Assembly: GCA_019448385.1 (NCBI GenBank)
Contig: JAGTXO010000022.1
Coordinates: 317,501-381,500 of the forward strand
DNA length: 64,000 bases
Direction: 5' to 3'
Origin: Diacronema lutheri
Taxonomy: Eukaryota > Haptophyta > Pavlovophyceae > Pavlovales > Pavlovaceae
Below, piece by piece: positions 39,876 to 54,778 of this stretch. Below the pieces are notes generated by a model. That model saw only the letters and a program-made list of their open reading frames with translations. It did no database searches and was not told where the DNA came from. The position numbers were made by a program, and so were the translations under genes. Numbering within the stretch: position 1 is the first letter of the stretch; every line of letters starts with the position of its first letter.

Positions 39876-41781
39876 ATGAGCGCGGCGAACGATGCGGGCT
39901 GCAAGCCTGCGCGCGAGTCGTGCCGTGCCTGCCGGATGTCCAAGGTGCGCCTACGCGGCGCGCGTGCATCCCTGCGTGCGCGCGCTTCAGCGCGTGCGTC
40001 TTTTCGTGCGCGCGCCTCCGCCGATAGCCCTCGGCGGTGCGCCCTCCTCGAGCGCAGGTCCGCTGCGACTTGGAGTCGAACCCGCACGGCTGCTCGCGCT
40101 GCGCACGCGCCGGGATGCAGTGTTTGCCCAACCAACCGTCGCAGCGCGGCCGCTGCAGGTCGAAACCCTACCCGCGTAGCGCAGACCATGCCGCGCGGCG
40201 TTGTGGCGGGCGCATCGATGACGACAGCCGCCCGGCGGCACGGAGCGACGACACGAGGTTGCGGCACGCGGGCCGCGCGGGCGCGCGGGTCGAGGCGGGC
40301 AGCAACGCGCTCCTGAGCACGACCGCCGTGCTCGCCGACGGCGTGGCTGCAGGGTTCTCCGCGCGGCCGCCATGCGCGCCTTCGCCGTATGCGGCTGTGC
40401 GCGAGCGTCCGCTCGCGCGGCTGCTCGGCTCGAGCACGTGGGCGTTGCACCGGCAGGCGCTCGCAGACCTCGGCTCGCGCGTCGCCAGCCTCCACTTTGC
40501 GCGCTCCGCACTTGCTATTGCCGCGCGCAACAACTCATACGGTGACCTGCCGCCGCGCCGCGCCGCGCCAGACTCCCCGCGCGCGTGCTCTGAGGCGGCC
40601 GCCGTGCGCCGCGCGCTCGCGCAGTTGAGATCTTCGGCGCGCTGCAGCTCGCACAGGAGCTCGGCGTCGAGCATGCGGAGGCGATGCGCGCGCTGCAGCA
40701 TGCAACGGCCATTGCGAGCACGGACCCGCTGGTGCTCGACTCTGCCTCCGGGCCCATCCCGGCAGGATGTCCGGACTTTGTCTCCGAGTGGATGTCCGAC
40801 GCGTGCACCTTCCCGTGCGCGCTGCGCGTTGAGCGCGACGGCCTCGTGCGTTGGGAGACCAACACGTCGATGCGCCAGCTCAAGGCGGTCGTTGGCGAGC
40901 TCGCCGACGTCGTGCGAGCGCAGGGCGGCCGCCTTGGTGAGTTTGTGCACGTGCCCTCGGTTCGACTGGCCCCCGACGCGCCTGCGCATGAGGACGCGGA
41001 CGACGACGCGGGCAAGCCGGGCCTCGACGACCATTTCTACGCGGTCTTCCGCGAGCAGGCTGATCGTGCGACGGTCGCCGCGCTCACCGCTTCGCTCTGG
41101 GCGCAGATCGCGCCCGATGCGCAGGGGCTCGTCGCGCAGCACGCGCTCGGCGAGGGGCGCGCGCCCGTGCACCCGTACATCGCCGACATCCGCTCCAACG
41201 ACTTGCGGCTGAGCGCGCGCCTCGTCGCAAAGGATGGCGGGCGCCGCTCGTGGATCGCCTACCGCTTTGTTCAGTGGGACCCACACGGCGCGCAGGCGCG
41301 GATCGACGCGGTGTGCACGAGCGCCGGCGCCCTGCCGCGCGGCGCTGACTTGTTTGAGGAGATTTACACGCCGTGCGGGCTGCGCGTGCCCGTCGCGGGC
41401 CTACGGCCGCAGCGGCTCGGCGCGCAGTCGAGCGGCGAGGCTCCAGAACGTGTGTTGCCTTCCATTTCGGCCTACGACCCCGCCACACCCGCCCTAAGCG
41501 GCTCGCTGCGCGCGGACGGCGCGTGCTTCGCCGCACGCTCGAGCTCGAGCGACGAAGAGACGGCTGGCGCACGGCGCGCAGCGTGCACGCGCACCAGCCT
41601 GGGCGTGCAGCCCATGCCGGACGGCGGGCAGCCGCACACCGAGGCGGAGGACGAGCTTGACGATCTTCCCCTCGACGATCTGCTCGACGAGCTCGCACGC
41701 GCCACTGGCGTGGTGGACGACGATGCCGAGGGGTGGTCCAACGGCAACGGCACTGTGCGGAGGGCCGTGCAATGCTGCTGA
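39876..41781 (+). CDS. Zn2Cys6 binuclear-cluster transcription regulator
   Basis: Introns 39945-40057 and 40542-40624 leave 570 codons (569 residues). The first intron interrupts the zinc cluster: CRACRMSK joins VRCDLESNPHGCSRC, then AGMQC, giving C-x2-C-x6-C...C-x2-C-x6-C, the fungal-type Zn2Cys6 DNA-binding module, followed by a basic RGRCRSKPY segment. The middle region (residues about 220-400) looks globular (HFYAVFREQADRATVAALTA, SWIAYRFVQWD). The C-terminus is acidic (DELDDLPLDDLLDELARATG), a plausible activation domain. I infer a sequence-specific nuclear regulator. No target is evident. It converges on the next gene with 47 bp between stops. Confidence 0.82.
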
Positions 41782-41828
41782 CCCCGACTGAAGAAGCTGG
41801 CCACTTCGCCCCCACAGACTGGCTGCGC

Positions 41829-42506
41829 TCACGCCTCGTCGTAGGGCCTTCTACGCTGCGCGCCGTGCGTCGCGCCGCCGAGCAGCTGCAGGCCAAAATC
41901 GACGCCCGAGTCGGCGGCGACGATCATCACGGACAGCGCGGCGAGCAGCAGGCTGCCTGCAAACATGGCAGTGAGCGCCGTACGCGGATCGGCCTCCGCC
42001 GCGTCGACAAACTGATACTCGAGGTGCACGCTGGGTGGCGGCTTGGACGGCGCGTCGTACACCAGCTCCCAACTCACGTCCGTGACCTGGTCGCCCGCGT
42101 GCTCGAGCGTGAACACGAGTTGTGTCAGGTACTGGCCGCGCCCGTCGGCGATCGTGATCCACGGAGTCTGAAACTGCTCGTTGAGGAAAGAGAAGGCCAT
42201 CTTGTACTCCGTCGCGCCCGCCACGCCCTCATCGGGGGGGATGAAATCCGCCGGCAGCGCGAGCAGCGCGACGACGCTCGGCCGCTCGAAGCGCGGGCAC
42301 GCCTCGTGCGGCACCTCGCGCCACTCGGAACGCTCGCCGCGGAACTGGCTGCGCTTCATCACGGGCAGCAGGTCGCCCGTGTGAAAGCGCGGCGCCGACG
42401 ACGCGCAGCCCGCACCCCGCCCGAGCGCGAGCGCGAGCACCACGCGCAGCGCGACACGCAGCGGCACCGACGGTGACACACCGGGCGCCATCCTGAGATT
42501 TTGCAT
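41829..42506 (-). CDS. conserved eukaryotic type I membrane protein, function unknown
   Basis: 225 residues, single exon. Signal peptide (VALRVVLALALGRGAGC), a lumenal domain (FHTGDLLPVMKRSQFRGERS, YKMAFSFLNEQFQTPWITIA) and one transmembrane helix (ALTAMFAGSLLLAALSVMIV), with a short Arg-rich tail. The HTGDLLPVM...PW pattern reminds me of uncharacterised membrane proteins widespread in plants and algae, but I cannot attach a name. The ATG is 23 bp from that of the divergent MIP-family gene, suggesting tight co-regulation. Confidence 0.7.
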   Translation of the reverse strand: MQNLRMAPGVSPSVPLRVALRVVLALALGRGAGCASSAPRFHTGDLLPVMKRSQFRGERSEWREVPHEACPRFERPSVVALLALPADFIPPDEGVAGATEYKMAFSFLNEQFQTPWITIADGRGQYLTQLVFTLEHAGDQVTDVSWELVYDAPSKPPPSVHLEYQFVDAAEADPRTALTAMFAGSLLLAALSVMIVAADSGVDFGLQLLGGATHGAQRRRPYDEA

Positions 42507-42529
42507 CCGATTTTCCGGCCGCCGTCGTC

Positions 42530-43162
42530 ATGCTCGGCACAGTGATCGCGGAGAGCGTGTTCACGGCGATCTTGGTTGGCTTCTTCTCGGTCATGGGCCT
42601 GCTTCCGTGGCCGAACGCGACGTCGGCCAACATTGCGGCCGTGGTGTTCTTACGACTGCTTGGCGTCACGCTCGACCGCCTCCAAGCGGGCGTCCACCTG
42701 TCGCCCGCAGTGACAATTATGCTCACGACGAGCGGGCGCGTGCCCGCGGGCGAGTGCGTGCAACGCCTCATCGGGCAGCTCGTGGGTGCGCCATTCCTCC
42801 TCCTCTTCGTGTTGCACACGCTCGCCGGCAAGACGACGCTCGGCGACCTCGGCCTGCCCATCCCGTCAGGCGGCGCGCCGTGGATCGTCGCGATCGAGGG
42901 CGCGGCGACGTTCTGCCTGCTCATGCTGATCTTCAAGTCGGGCAGCTCACTTGCAGCGGATGTGGGCGGCACGGTCATCGGCGGCGTGCTCTGCCCGCGG
43001 CTGTCCTTTGCCGCGTCGATGAACCCGGCGATGACGACGTTTGCGGCGCTCGTGACCGGCACGTCGACGGCGACCTCGCTCGCGCTCGTGGGGAGCCTGA
43101 CCGCCGGCGTCGCGTTCGGGCTCATGGACCGCCAAGGGCCGTCAAAGCTGAAGCAGGCGTAG
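42530..43162 (+). CDS. aquaporin-like MIP family channel with a variant first NPA motif
   Basis: 210 residues, six predicted helices, with the two half-helix loops of the family: first loop HLSPAVTIML (SPA in place of NPA), second loop SMNPAMTTFAAL (canonical NPA). It is shorter than most aquaporins (about 250), with almost no N-terminal tail. Variant first NPA motifs are known in plant SIP and animal AQP11/12-type channels, which often sit in the ER. It may carry water or small solutes. The selectivity filter cannot be judged without alignment. Confidence 0.8.
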   Translation: MLGTVIAESVFTAILVGFFSVMGLLPWPNATSANIAAVVFLRLLGVTLDRLQAGVHLSPAVTIMLTTSGRVPAGECVQRLIGQLVGAPFLLLFVLHTLAGKTTLGDLGLPIPSGGAPWIVAIEGAATFCLLMLIFKSGSSLAADVGGTVIGGVLCPRLSFAASMNPAMTTFAALVTGTSTATSLALVGSLTAGVAFGLMDRQGPSKLKQA

Positions 43163-43241
43163 CACGCCGCCGCGCGCGGCGCGAGATTGGGGCTGTCAAG
43201 GGAAAGCAAAATTTGCTTCCCCCCCCCAACCCTCGTCGTTA

Positions 43242-47579
<4,338 letters not shown>

Positions 47580-47654
47580 GGCCGTGTTCGCGCCCGGAGG
47601 AGCCGGGCGAGATCCGGTGTCCGGAGCGTCGCGGCGCGCGTCGCCCTCTCCGCG

Positions 47655-50438
47655 ATGTGGCCGGTTGTGTTCGCCGGGTACGCGCCCGGCGCGCACGGCT
47701 CGGCGTCGCCAAGCGGGCAGCTCGCCGAGGCGCTGCGCGCGGAGGGCGCCGATCATTTTGCGCGCGGCGACCTCGCGCGCGCGCTCGACTGCTTCTCTCG
47801 CTCGCTGATCCTCGTCGAGTCGCACCTCTCGTACGGCTCTCGCTCGCTCGTGTACAACCGCCTCGGCCAGCACGCGCACGCGCTCGCGGACGCGCGCGCG
47901 GCGCTCGCCATCGCACAGACGGCCAAGGGCTTTTACCGGCACGCGTCCGCGCTCATGGCGCTCAAGCTCTTTGGCGACGCGGTGCGCGAATGTGACGCGG
48001 GCATGCGCGCCCGGCCGGACTCGGGCGAGCTCGAGGCGCTGCGCGCGCTGCGCGCGCGCGCCGTGGATGGCTTGCGCGCGCAGGGTATGCCCGAGCGGTC
48101 TGCCGCGCCGCCGTCGTGCTGCGCCGACGCCTTGAACGCACCCGCGGCGCACGCGTTCGAGCCTTATGGCGCGCCACCGCCGCCGCCGGCGGCACACGTC
48201 GCGCCGCGCGTCGTGTTTGCGCCTGGTGGCGGTCGGGCCGCGCCCCCGCCCGCGCCCCCGCCCGCGCCGTCGGCGCGCGCGGCGGCGCGGCGCGCCGGCA
48301 CAACCGCCGCCGCGCGCGCCGGCGCTCGGGTCGCACCCACCGCGGCGGACACGATGGCGACGGCCGGTGCAGCCGACGCGCTCGACGAGTGGATGGCGAC
48401 GTACGCCGATGCGATCGAGGTCGCCCTGCGCGCCTCGCGCGGGCACTGCCAGCTCCTCTCGTCGCTTGGCTCAGGGTCGGTGCGGCCTGCCGGACTGCCT
48501 CGAACGGTCCGGCTCGCCCCGACGCTCAGCGCATACGCCGACCGTTTCGTGGTCTTCAATGGCGACGGTCTGTTGGGCCGCGACATGGCGATGCTCATTT
48601 CGCCCGAGATGCGCGCCTTCTTCGACACCGCCGAGCGCGCGCTGCGCGCGCTCGGCACTGCGCCGACGGCGTCGGGCGCGCTCGCGCCGGTGACGTGCAC
48701 GCTGGACACGCTGCTCGCCCTCACGCCGCCCGCGCCCGACATGGGCGAGGGCGTGGTCGCAGCGGCGATCGCGCGCGCGCTGCTGCAAGCGCAGCCCAGC
48801 CGCTTTGTCGTCTTCGCGCCACGCACCAAGCATCCGCTCGTGCCGCCGACGCTCGTGCACGTGGGCCTGCTCGGCGCTCTGCCCCCAACGCCGCTGCCGC
48901 CAACGCCGCTGCCGGCCGACGCTGCGGGCGACGCGCTGAGCAGCGTGAATGCCGAGAATGCCGAGAATGCCGAGAGGGCGGTGGCGGTGCACGCGGCGCA
49001 TGACGCCGGCGGCGCGCGGACCGCGCGCGCGCGGCACGCGACCAACCCCGTCGCGCCGCCTGCCGCCGGTCCGGCTGCGCCTGCCGCCGGTCCGGCTGCG
49101 CACCGCACGACCGCCGACGCGCACAAAAGCATTCGTAAAGCGACGCAGCAGTACGTTGGGCTGATTGAGCGTACGCTGCGCGCGCAGTACGGCTCGAGGC
49201 CCGCGCTCCTCTCGCAACTCGGCGCGAACGTGCCCAAGCCCTCCGGCCTGCCCTCGCTCAAGGCGCTCCTGAGCGCCAACAGCCATCTCTTCCTATTGGA
49301 CACTTCCGGGAAGCCGGGCCAAGACCTCGTCTTCCTGCGCAATGGCGGCGGCGGGCAGGAGGTGGCCGATGCCCAGGCCGCGCCGCTCGCGCAGGAGCGG
49401 TGCGCACAGCAGCCGCCGACGCCGACGCCGCGCACATTCTCGCCATCGCCGCCGCCTGGTGAGCCAACCTCGCCCACTGTGCAGCCGGCGAGCCGCTCAC
49501 CGTCCAACACCGTCCAGCATGCCGGCGCGCTCGAGGACGACTTCCAGCGCGTGAGCATCCGCCGGCGGTCGCAAGCGGCTGGCGCCGCGCCGTTCGCCGC
49601 GTGCAACCCGCCGTTGCCGCCGTCGTCGTCGCCGCCGTCGCCGCCGCTGGGCGCGCTGGGCGAGCCGACGGCCAGCAGTGGCGGTGGCAGTAACGGTGGC
49701 TGGACGCCACCATTACTGCCCCTCTACGATGGCGGCGCTGGCGCTGGCCGTTTGCTCTGCGTTGCGGGCGCGCAATTCATCGACAGCGTCGCAGGGCTGC
49801 GCGCCGCGCTCAAAGTCGACGTGCTGCTCTCGGGCAGCAACGTCGCAGGCGGCACGCTCGCCGCCATCTCCGTCCGGTGCGAGACGGCGGCGGAGGGCGC
49901 GGCGGCAGCAGTGCCCGGCGGTGCCAACGAGCGGCTCGTGCTCATTACGCTCGCGACGGCGACGCGCGCCTACGTCGTCGACGCGCTCACGATCGGCGCG
50001 GAGACGACGTGCCGCGAGCTCTGGCCCCTCCTCGCATCGCGCGCTCTCGTCAAGCTCGTGCACGGCGCCGACGCCGACGCGCGCGCGCTGATGCGCGCGG
50101 CGGGCGTGCGAATGAGCGGCGTCCTCGACACGCAGCTCGTGAGCGCGCGCGTCTTTGGCGACGAGGCGGCGACGATCGACGAGCTGCTCGGCTCGTTCCC
50201 AAACTTGCAGCACCTCGCGCAGGTCGCACGCCCCGCGCTGCCCGGCGGCGACGCGTGGGCGGCCGTCCGCCCGCTCGGCACCGACGCCGTCGCGGCCGCC
50301 GCGAGCGCCGCACGTCGGCTGCTTGCAATTGCGCCGGCGATGGTGATGCTCCTTGCGGACAAGTGGGCCGAGTACGTCGACGCGAGCGACGAGGCGATGC
50401 GCGCCGCCATCGCCGAGCTGCACCCTGACGGCCAATAG
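47655..50438 (+). CDS. TPR + LOTUS (OST-HTH)-like + RNase D/EXD1-like protein
   Basis: 927 residues, single exon. Residues about 22-130 are TPR-like (EGADHFARGDLARALDCFSR, KGFYRHASALMAL). After a Pro/Ala linker come LOTUS-like winged-helix segments at about 240-320 (IEVALRASRGHCQLLSSLGS) and 488-563 (LIERTLRAQYGSRPALLSQL, GLPSLKALLSANSHLFLLD), with a possible degenerate copy at 345-405. Residues about 690-890 resemble a DnaQ/RNase D fold: RLVLITLATATRAYVVDALT, ALVKLVHGADADARALM and GVLDTQLVSARVF. The first catalytic D-x-E appears lost (ISVRCET), so the nuclease may be inactive, as in EXD1. LOTUS domains bind RNA or Vasa-type helicases. I infer an RNA-granule or RNA-quality role. It diverges from the copper ATPase with 75 bp between ATGs. 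Confidence 0.6.
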   Translation: MWPVVFAGYAPGAHGSASPSGQLAEALRAEGADHFARGDLARALDCFSRSLILVESHLSYGSRSLVYNRLGQHAHALADARAALAIAQTAKGFYRHASALMALKLFGDAVRECDAGMRARPDSGELEALRALRARAVDGLRAQGMPERSAAPPSCCADALNAPAAHAFEPYGAPPPPPAAHVAPRVVFAPGGGRAAPPPAPPPAPSARAAARRAGTTAAARAGARVAPTAADTMATAGAADALDEWMATYADAIEVALRASRGHCQLLSSLGSGSVRPAGLPRTVRLAPTLSAYADRFVVFNGDGLLGRDMAMLISPEMRAFFDTAERALRALGTAPTASGALAPVTCTLDTLLALTPPAPDMGEGVVAAAIARALLQAQPSRFVVFAPRTKHPLVPPTLVHVGLLGALPPTPLPPTPLPADAAGDALSSVNAENAENAERAVAVHAAHDAGGARTARARHATNPVAPPAAGPAAPAAGPAAHRTTADAHKSIRKATQQYVGLIERTLRAQYGSRPALLSQLGANVPKPSGLPSLKALLSANSHLFLLDTSGKPGQDLVFLRNGGGGQEVADAQAAPLAQERCAQQPPTPTPRTFSPSPPPGEPTSPTVQPASRSPSNTVQHAGALEDDFQRVSIRRRSQAAGAAPFAACNPPLPPSSSPPSPPLGALGEPTASSGGGSNGGWTPPLLPLYDGGAGAGRLLCVAGAQFIDSVAGLRAALKVDVLLSGSNVAGGTLAAISVRCETAAEGAAAAVPGGANERLVLITLATATRAYVVDALTIGAETTCRELWPLLASRALVKLVHGADADARALMRAAGVRMSGVLDTQLVSARVFGDEAATIDELLGSFPNLQHLAQVARPALPGGDAWAAVRPLGTDAVAAAASAARRLLAIAPAMVMLLADKWAEYVDASDEAMRAAIAELHPDGQ

Positions 50439-50458
50439 GCAGCTAGTAAGGGGGACTT

Positions 50459-50479
50459 CCCCCCCCCCCCCCCCCCCCC
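50459..50479. repeat. 21-C run between convergent genes
   Basis: Poly-C just after the TPR/LOTUS gene stop, followed by CTTTACCTCCCCCTGGC. Only 73 bp separate the two convergent stop codons, so the tract lies in one or both 3' UTRs. Confidence 0.9.
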
Positions 50480-50511
50480 TTTACCTCCCCCTGGCTCCCC
50501 CTCTACGCTAG

Positions 50512-52868
50512 TCACGGGGCCGAGCGGCGTTTGACGGAGTGGGACATGCCAAGGTTGGTGGCGGGGGGGGGGGGGGGGGGGGGGTGCCTCGAGTCCGCCT
50601 GCGGCACGATCGCCGAGTCCGCCTCGGTCGACGCGCGCCTGCGGCGGACGGTGCGCTCTGCCGCCGATTGGCTCTCCTTCCGCCGAGGCTCAGCGGCGCT
50701 CGATGCGCCGCGCGTCATCCGGCGCTCCCAGTCCGCGTACGGCTCCTCGAGCGGAGCGAGCCGGAGCACGCGCACGGCCTTGTCGGGCAACGCCGCGCGC
50801 AGCGCGAGCACGGCGTACGTGACGAGCGGCTCGAGCGGCAGCAGCTTCACGCCCTGCTCGATCGCGAGCGGAGTGAGCACCCACTCGAACCACATGCGCG
50901 GCCGCGCGCGCATCGGCACCGCGAAGAGCGCGAGCGCGAGGGTCGCGACGAAGAGCGCGACGACCAGCGCGAGGTTTGAATCCCACGCGATGCGCCGGCG
51001 CCAGCGGCGCGGGCGCGACCACCACAGCTCAGCCGCGTCGAGGCGCGCCTCGCGAAGCCCGCAGAAGGCCTCGATCGCGCTCGGCTCGGTTGGGGCGGCG
51101 GCGGCGCTGCCGGCCGGCACGACGGACAACGCGTTCGACAGTTCGGCGGGCTCGCGCCGCGCGCCCGCCGCGCCGCCGCGCGCGCGCGCGATCACGCCGA
51201 GCAGCTGCTCGCACGCCACGTCTGGCTCGACGAACACGTCGTGCGACTCGACCTGCCGGGGCGGCGTGGAGCCGTCGGCGGGCGCGCGCGGCTCGGGCAT
51301 CGGCAACACGGAGACCATCGGCACTTCGTGGCCCGCGGCCAGCTGCGCAAGGGTCAGGCTGTCGTGTTGAAGTCTGGTGGTTGCGTGCGCGCCGCTCATC
51401 GGCTTGGCCGCCCGGACGAGCAGCGCCTGCACAAAGCGGAGGTCCGGGCACGCAGCAGGCCGGGGCGGGCCGTGCGCGCTCCGCTCGCCGGCCGTGCGGG
51501 CCAGCGCGGCGGACGGCGCAGCGGGCTTTGTGGCGGGAGAGATGCCGCGCAAGAGCGCACTCGCGCGGCCGAGCAGCCCGCCGCCGCCGGCAGCGGGCGC
51601 AGGCGCACGCAGGGCCAAAGCGCCGTCCGAGCGCGCAGCCTCCGCGCCGGGTGCGGCGGGCCGCTGCGTGCGCACGAAGAAGCCGACCATCTCGCCGTGC
51701 TGCGTCACGACGCTCAGCAGCGCCTCGGCGGGCACGAGCACGTGTCTTGCGCGTGAGTCGGCAAAGGCCCTAAGCATCGCGCCGGCGGACGTGCCGCCGC
51801 CGTGCTTGAAGAGCGAGCGGCGGCGATGCGTCGCGTGGCCGACAAGCGGCGGGCAAACGTAGAGGAGGCCCTTGCCGTCGCGCGCCCACGTGCTTTCGCC
51901 CCACGATGCACCCGTCGGGCGCGCGAGCTCCGACCAGCTCGCGGCCGCCCCCTTGCCGTCGACGCCCACACCGCGCTGCTTGCGCGACGGAGCGCCCAGC
52001 TGGTCAATCGCAACGCCCGCGAGGGTTGCGTCGAGCGCGATCGACTGCGGCGCGCCCGAGTTGGCGCCAATATCGCGCGCGCCGCCGGCAATCGCGGCGC
52101 CGGCGGCACCTGACAGCCGGTGCGCGATGCTCGTGCGTCGGCGCGTCTCGCGCTGTGCCACGTGCGCGCGTCGCTCGGCCGCGAGCTCGCGCAGCGGCGT
52201 GCGCCGGTCGGCCCACGCGTACAGCCGGTGGAGCAGCGCGCAGAGAGGGTAGCTGACGAGCAGCGCGACGAGCCCATCGCGCACAGCTCGGCGGCGCGCG
52301 GCGACGCCGGCCGGCCGAGCGCGCCGAAGGCGACGAGCGCGACGGTCGCGCACAGCTCGGACGTTGTACGTAACGGTCGCGCGCTGCTTGGCGGTGACCG
52401 GCTCGCCCGGCAGCCGGACGAGCCATCAGGAGACCATCGAGCGTGGGAGCAGCGCCGCCGCGTACTGCCGCCAGACGCCATCATACTCTCGCGCCTTCCA
52501 GTCCGGCACGCTCGGCTCCTTGGAGAGCGCCGAGTCGTGCTTGTGCCCGACGTAGAGCACCAGGAGGTAGATGCACAGCAGCGCGAAGACGGTCAGCCCG
52601 GCCGGGCCCATGTGCAACAGGCCGCCGCCCTTATCGAGCAGCGCGTCCTGGTCGAGAGGCTCGCGTTCGCCCGAGCCGAGGAGCGCGCCAGGCTCGCCGC
52701 CGGCGCTCGAGCCGGGCGCGCCGCCGGTCGGCGCGCGCCGCACGACGGCGGCAAAATCCGTGAGGTGACGCGTCACGCACAGCGTCATGCCCTTTTGCTC
52801 TGGCCGCACGTGCAGCGTGCCCTCTGTGCCCATGCCGTACGCCCGTCGTCCCAAAAGCAGCAGCCCCA

Positions 52869-52920
<52 letters not shown>

Positions 52921-54560
52921 GGATCCGCGCCACCCGTCCCGCCAGGCGGCTCGGCGCTCGGCACGCCGAGCGTGAGCGGCGGCTCCGTCGCGTCGACGAG
53001 CATCTGCACTTCGCCTTGCCACACGGCCGCGCTGAGGAAGGCTGTCCCGCCGAACTGCATGCCGCCGATCAAAGGCTGCGCCGCCGAGCGTGTGTTGACC
53101 GGCCACAGCACTGCGCTCACGCACACGTCGCTGATCGCGTCGAACGACGGTCCAATCAGCTCGCCAGCCGCGTGCAGCGCAAGCCAAGACGTCGAGGGCA
53201 CTGAGAGGAAAGCACCAGACTCGTTCACGCGCACGACCAACGTGTCAACGCGCCCCTCGGTCGTGTTGCCGCGCGCGAGCACGGACGGAAGGAGGCAGTC
53301 GAGCGCGTACAGCACTTGGCCAAATGCCGTCTGGATCGCGCGCACCTCCGACTCGCCAGGCGCGAGGCTCACGAGCCGCGAGACGAGCAGGTCGTCAAGC
53401 GCGACGGAGATCGCGTCGGCGAGGGCAAGCACGTCGGCGAGCGCGTCGTCCGTGAGCGGGCGCGTCGCGCCCTCGTCCAAGGCGACGAACGCCTGGATGG
53501 CGGCGCTGAGCGCGTCTGCGTCCGAGTTGAATGGCGGCGGCGGCGGGGTGGGTGGCGACAGACTCGGCAGCGGGCTCGGGGGCGGCGGGCTCGGCGGCGG
53601 GCTTGGCGGCGGGGGGCTCATGAGTAGAGTGTCGGGCGGCGGGCTGGGCGGCGGGGCGCTTGGCGACAAAGGGCTGGGCAGCGGCCTGGGCGGCGGCCTG
53701 GGCGGTGGGCGGGCTCGTCGGTGGCAGGCTCGGCAACAGGTTCGGCGGCGGGCTTGGCGGTGGCGGGCTGGGCGGTGGCGGGCTGAACGGTGGCGGGCTG
53801 AACGGTGGCGGGCTGGGCGGCGGTGTGTTAAGCGGCGGCGGGCGTGGCGGCAGGCTGGGCGGCGGGCTCGGCGGCGGCGGGCTCGGCGGCGGGCTCGGCG
53901 GTAGGCTGGGCGGCAATGGGCTCGGCGGCGGCGGGCTTGACGGTGGGCTGGGCCGCGGGCTCGGCGGCGGGCTTGGCGGCGAGCTCGGCAGCAGGCTGTA
54001 AGGCGGTGGGCCGGCGGCGGCGGGCTCGGCGGTGGGCTGGGCCGCGGGCTCGGCGGCGGGCTTGGCGGCGGGCTTGCCGGCGGGCTCGGCGGCGGGCTCG
54101 GCGGCAGGCTGGGCGGCGACAGGCTCGGCGGCGGGCTTGGCGACGGGCCGGGTGGCAGGCTTGGCGGCGGGCTGGGCGGCGGGCTCGGCGGAGGGCTTGA
54201 TGGCGGGCTGGGTGGCAGGCTTGGTGGCGGGTTGGGCGGCGGGCTGGGTGGCAGGCTTGGTGGCGGGCTCGGCGGCGGGCTCGGCGGCGGGCTCGGCGGC
54301 GGGCTCGACGGCGGGCTTGGCGGTGGGCTTAGCGGCGGGTTTGGCGGCAGCCAGGGCAACTGAGGCATTGCCGGTGCGCACGGCGAACGTGGCGGAGGCA
54401 GCGCGCGCGGTGGTCGCGGCGCGCGCGGCGCTTGCGGCGGGCCGGTCGCGGTCGGGGCCGGAGCGGCGGTGATGCAACGGACAACGCGGTCTCGCCAACG
54501 TGGGATGGCGCTGCTTGCTGGCCAAGCGTGCCCGAGGAGGCGCCTAGAGCCACCCGCGTG
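50512..54560 (-). CDS. Pro-rich ectodomain, GAIN/GPS-like, multi-pass membrane protein
   Basis: The N-terminal part (54560-53570) is SPPP/PPPN-repeat coding that changes frame twice (near 54000 and 53680). A helical domain follows (LADAISVALDDLLVSRLVSL, QTAFGQVLYALDCLLPSVL). A phase-1 intron (52824-52933) leads to a GPS-like end CVTRHLTDFAA (compare the family pattern C-x-C-x-HLTxFA) and membrane helices: LTVFALLCIYLLVLYVG, then GLVALLVSYPLCALLHRLY, SNLALVVALFVATLALALFA and WFEWVLTPLAIEQGVKLL. Around 52300-52430 there is an in-frame TGA and frame changes around TAKQRATVTYNV and LCATVALVAFGALG that I could not resolve with introns. GPS proteins include polycystins and adhesion receptors. The cytosolic loop (about 51000-52100) has no domain I recognise. 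N-terminus uncertain. Confidence 0.5.
52824..52933 (-). other. 110-nt intron with a poly-C tract in the GPS-type gene
   Basis: Donor ACGG|GTGGCG at 52933 and acceptor GGCACAG|AGGGCA at 52824, phase 1 on both sides. It joins PPGGT to EGTLHVRPEQKG and leads directly into the GPS motif. Confidence 0.65.
52872..52918. repeat. 47-G run, poly-C of an intron on the minus strand
   Basis: Forty-seven consecutive G. On the minus strand this is a poly-C tract inside intron 52824-52933, followed by TAATGG and the acceptor GGGCACAG. Reading through it as poly-Pro breaks the frame; splicing it out restores it. Confidence 0.85.
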
Positions 54561-54778
54561 CAGCCGCCGTCGCCCTGCCCGACGCCGCCGACGGCCCGTT
54601 GGGCAGGGCCGCGTCGCCTGAGGCGACAGCAGGGCTTGACGCGAACATGTCTCTACACTCTGGCACTTCCGCTCTTCGTGAGAGTCTACATGATCCATGG
54701 CGCGGGTGTACATTGGGCGGGGCAATTCGTATCGACAGCCTGGCAAATGACAAGTACAAGCCGAGAGCGAGACGGCCG

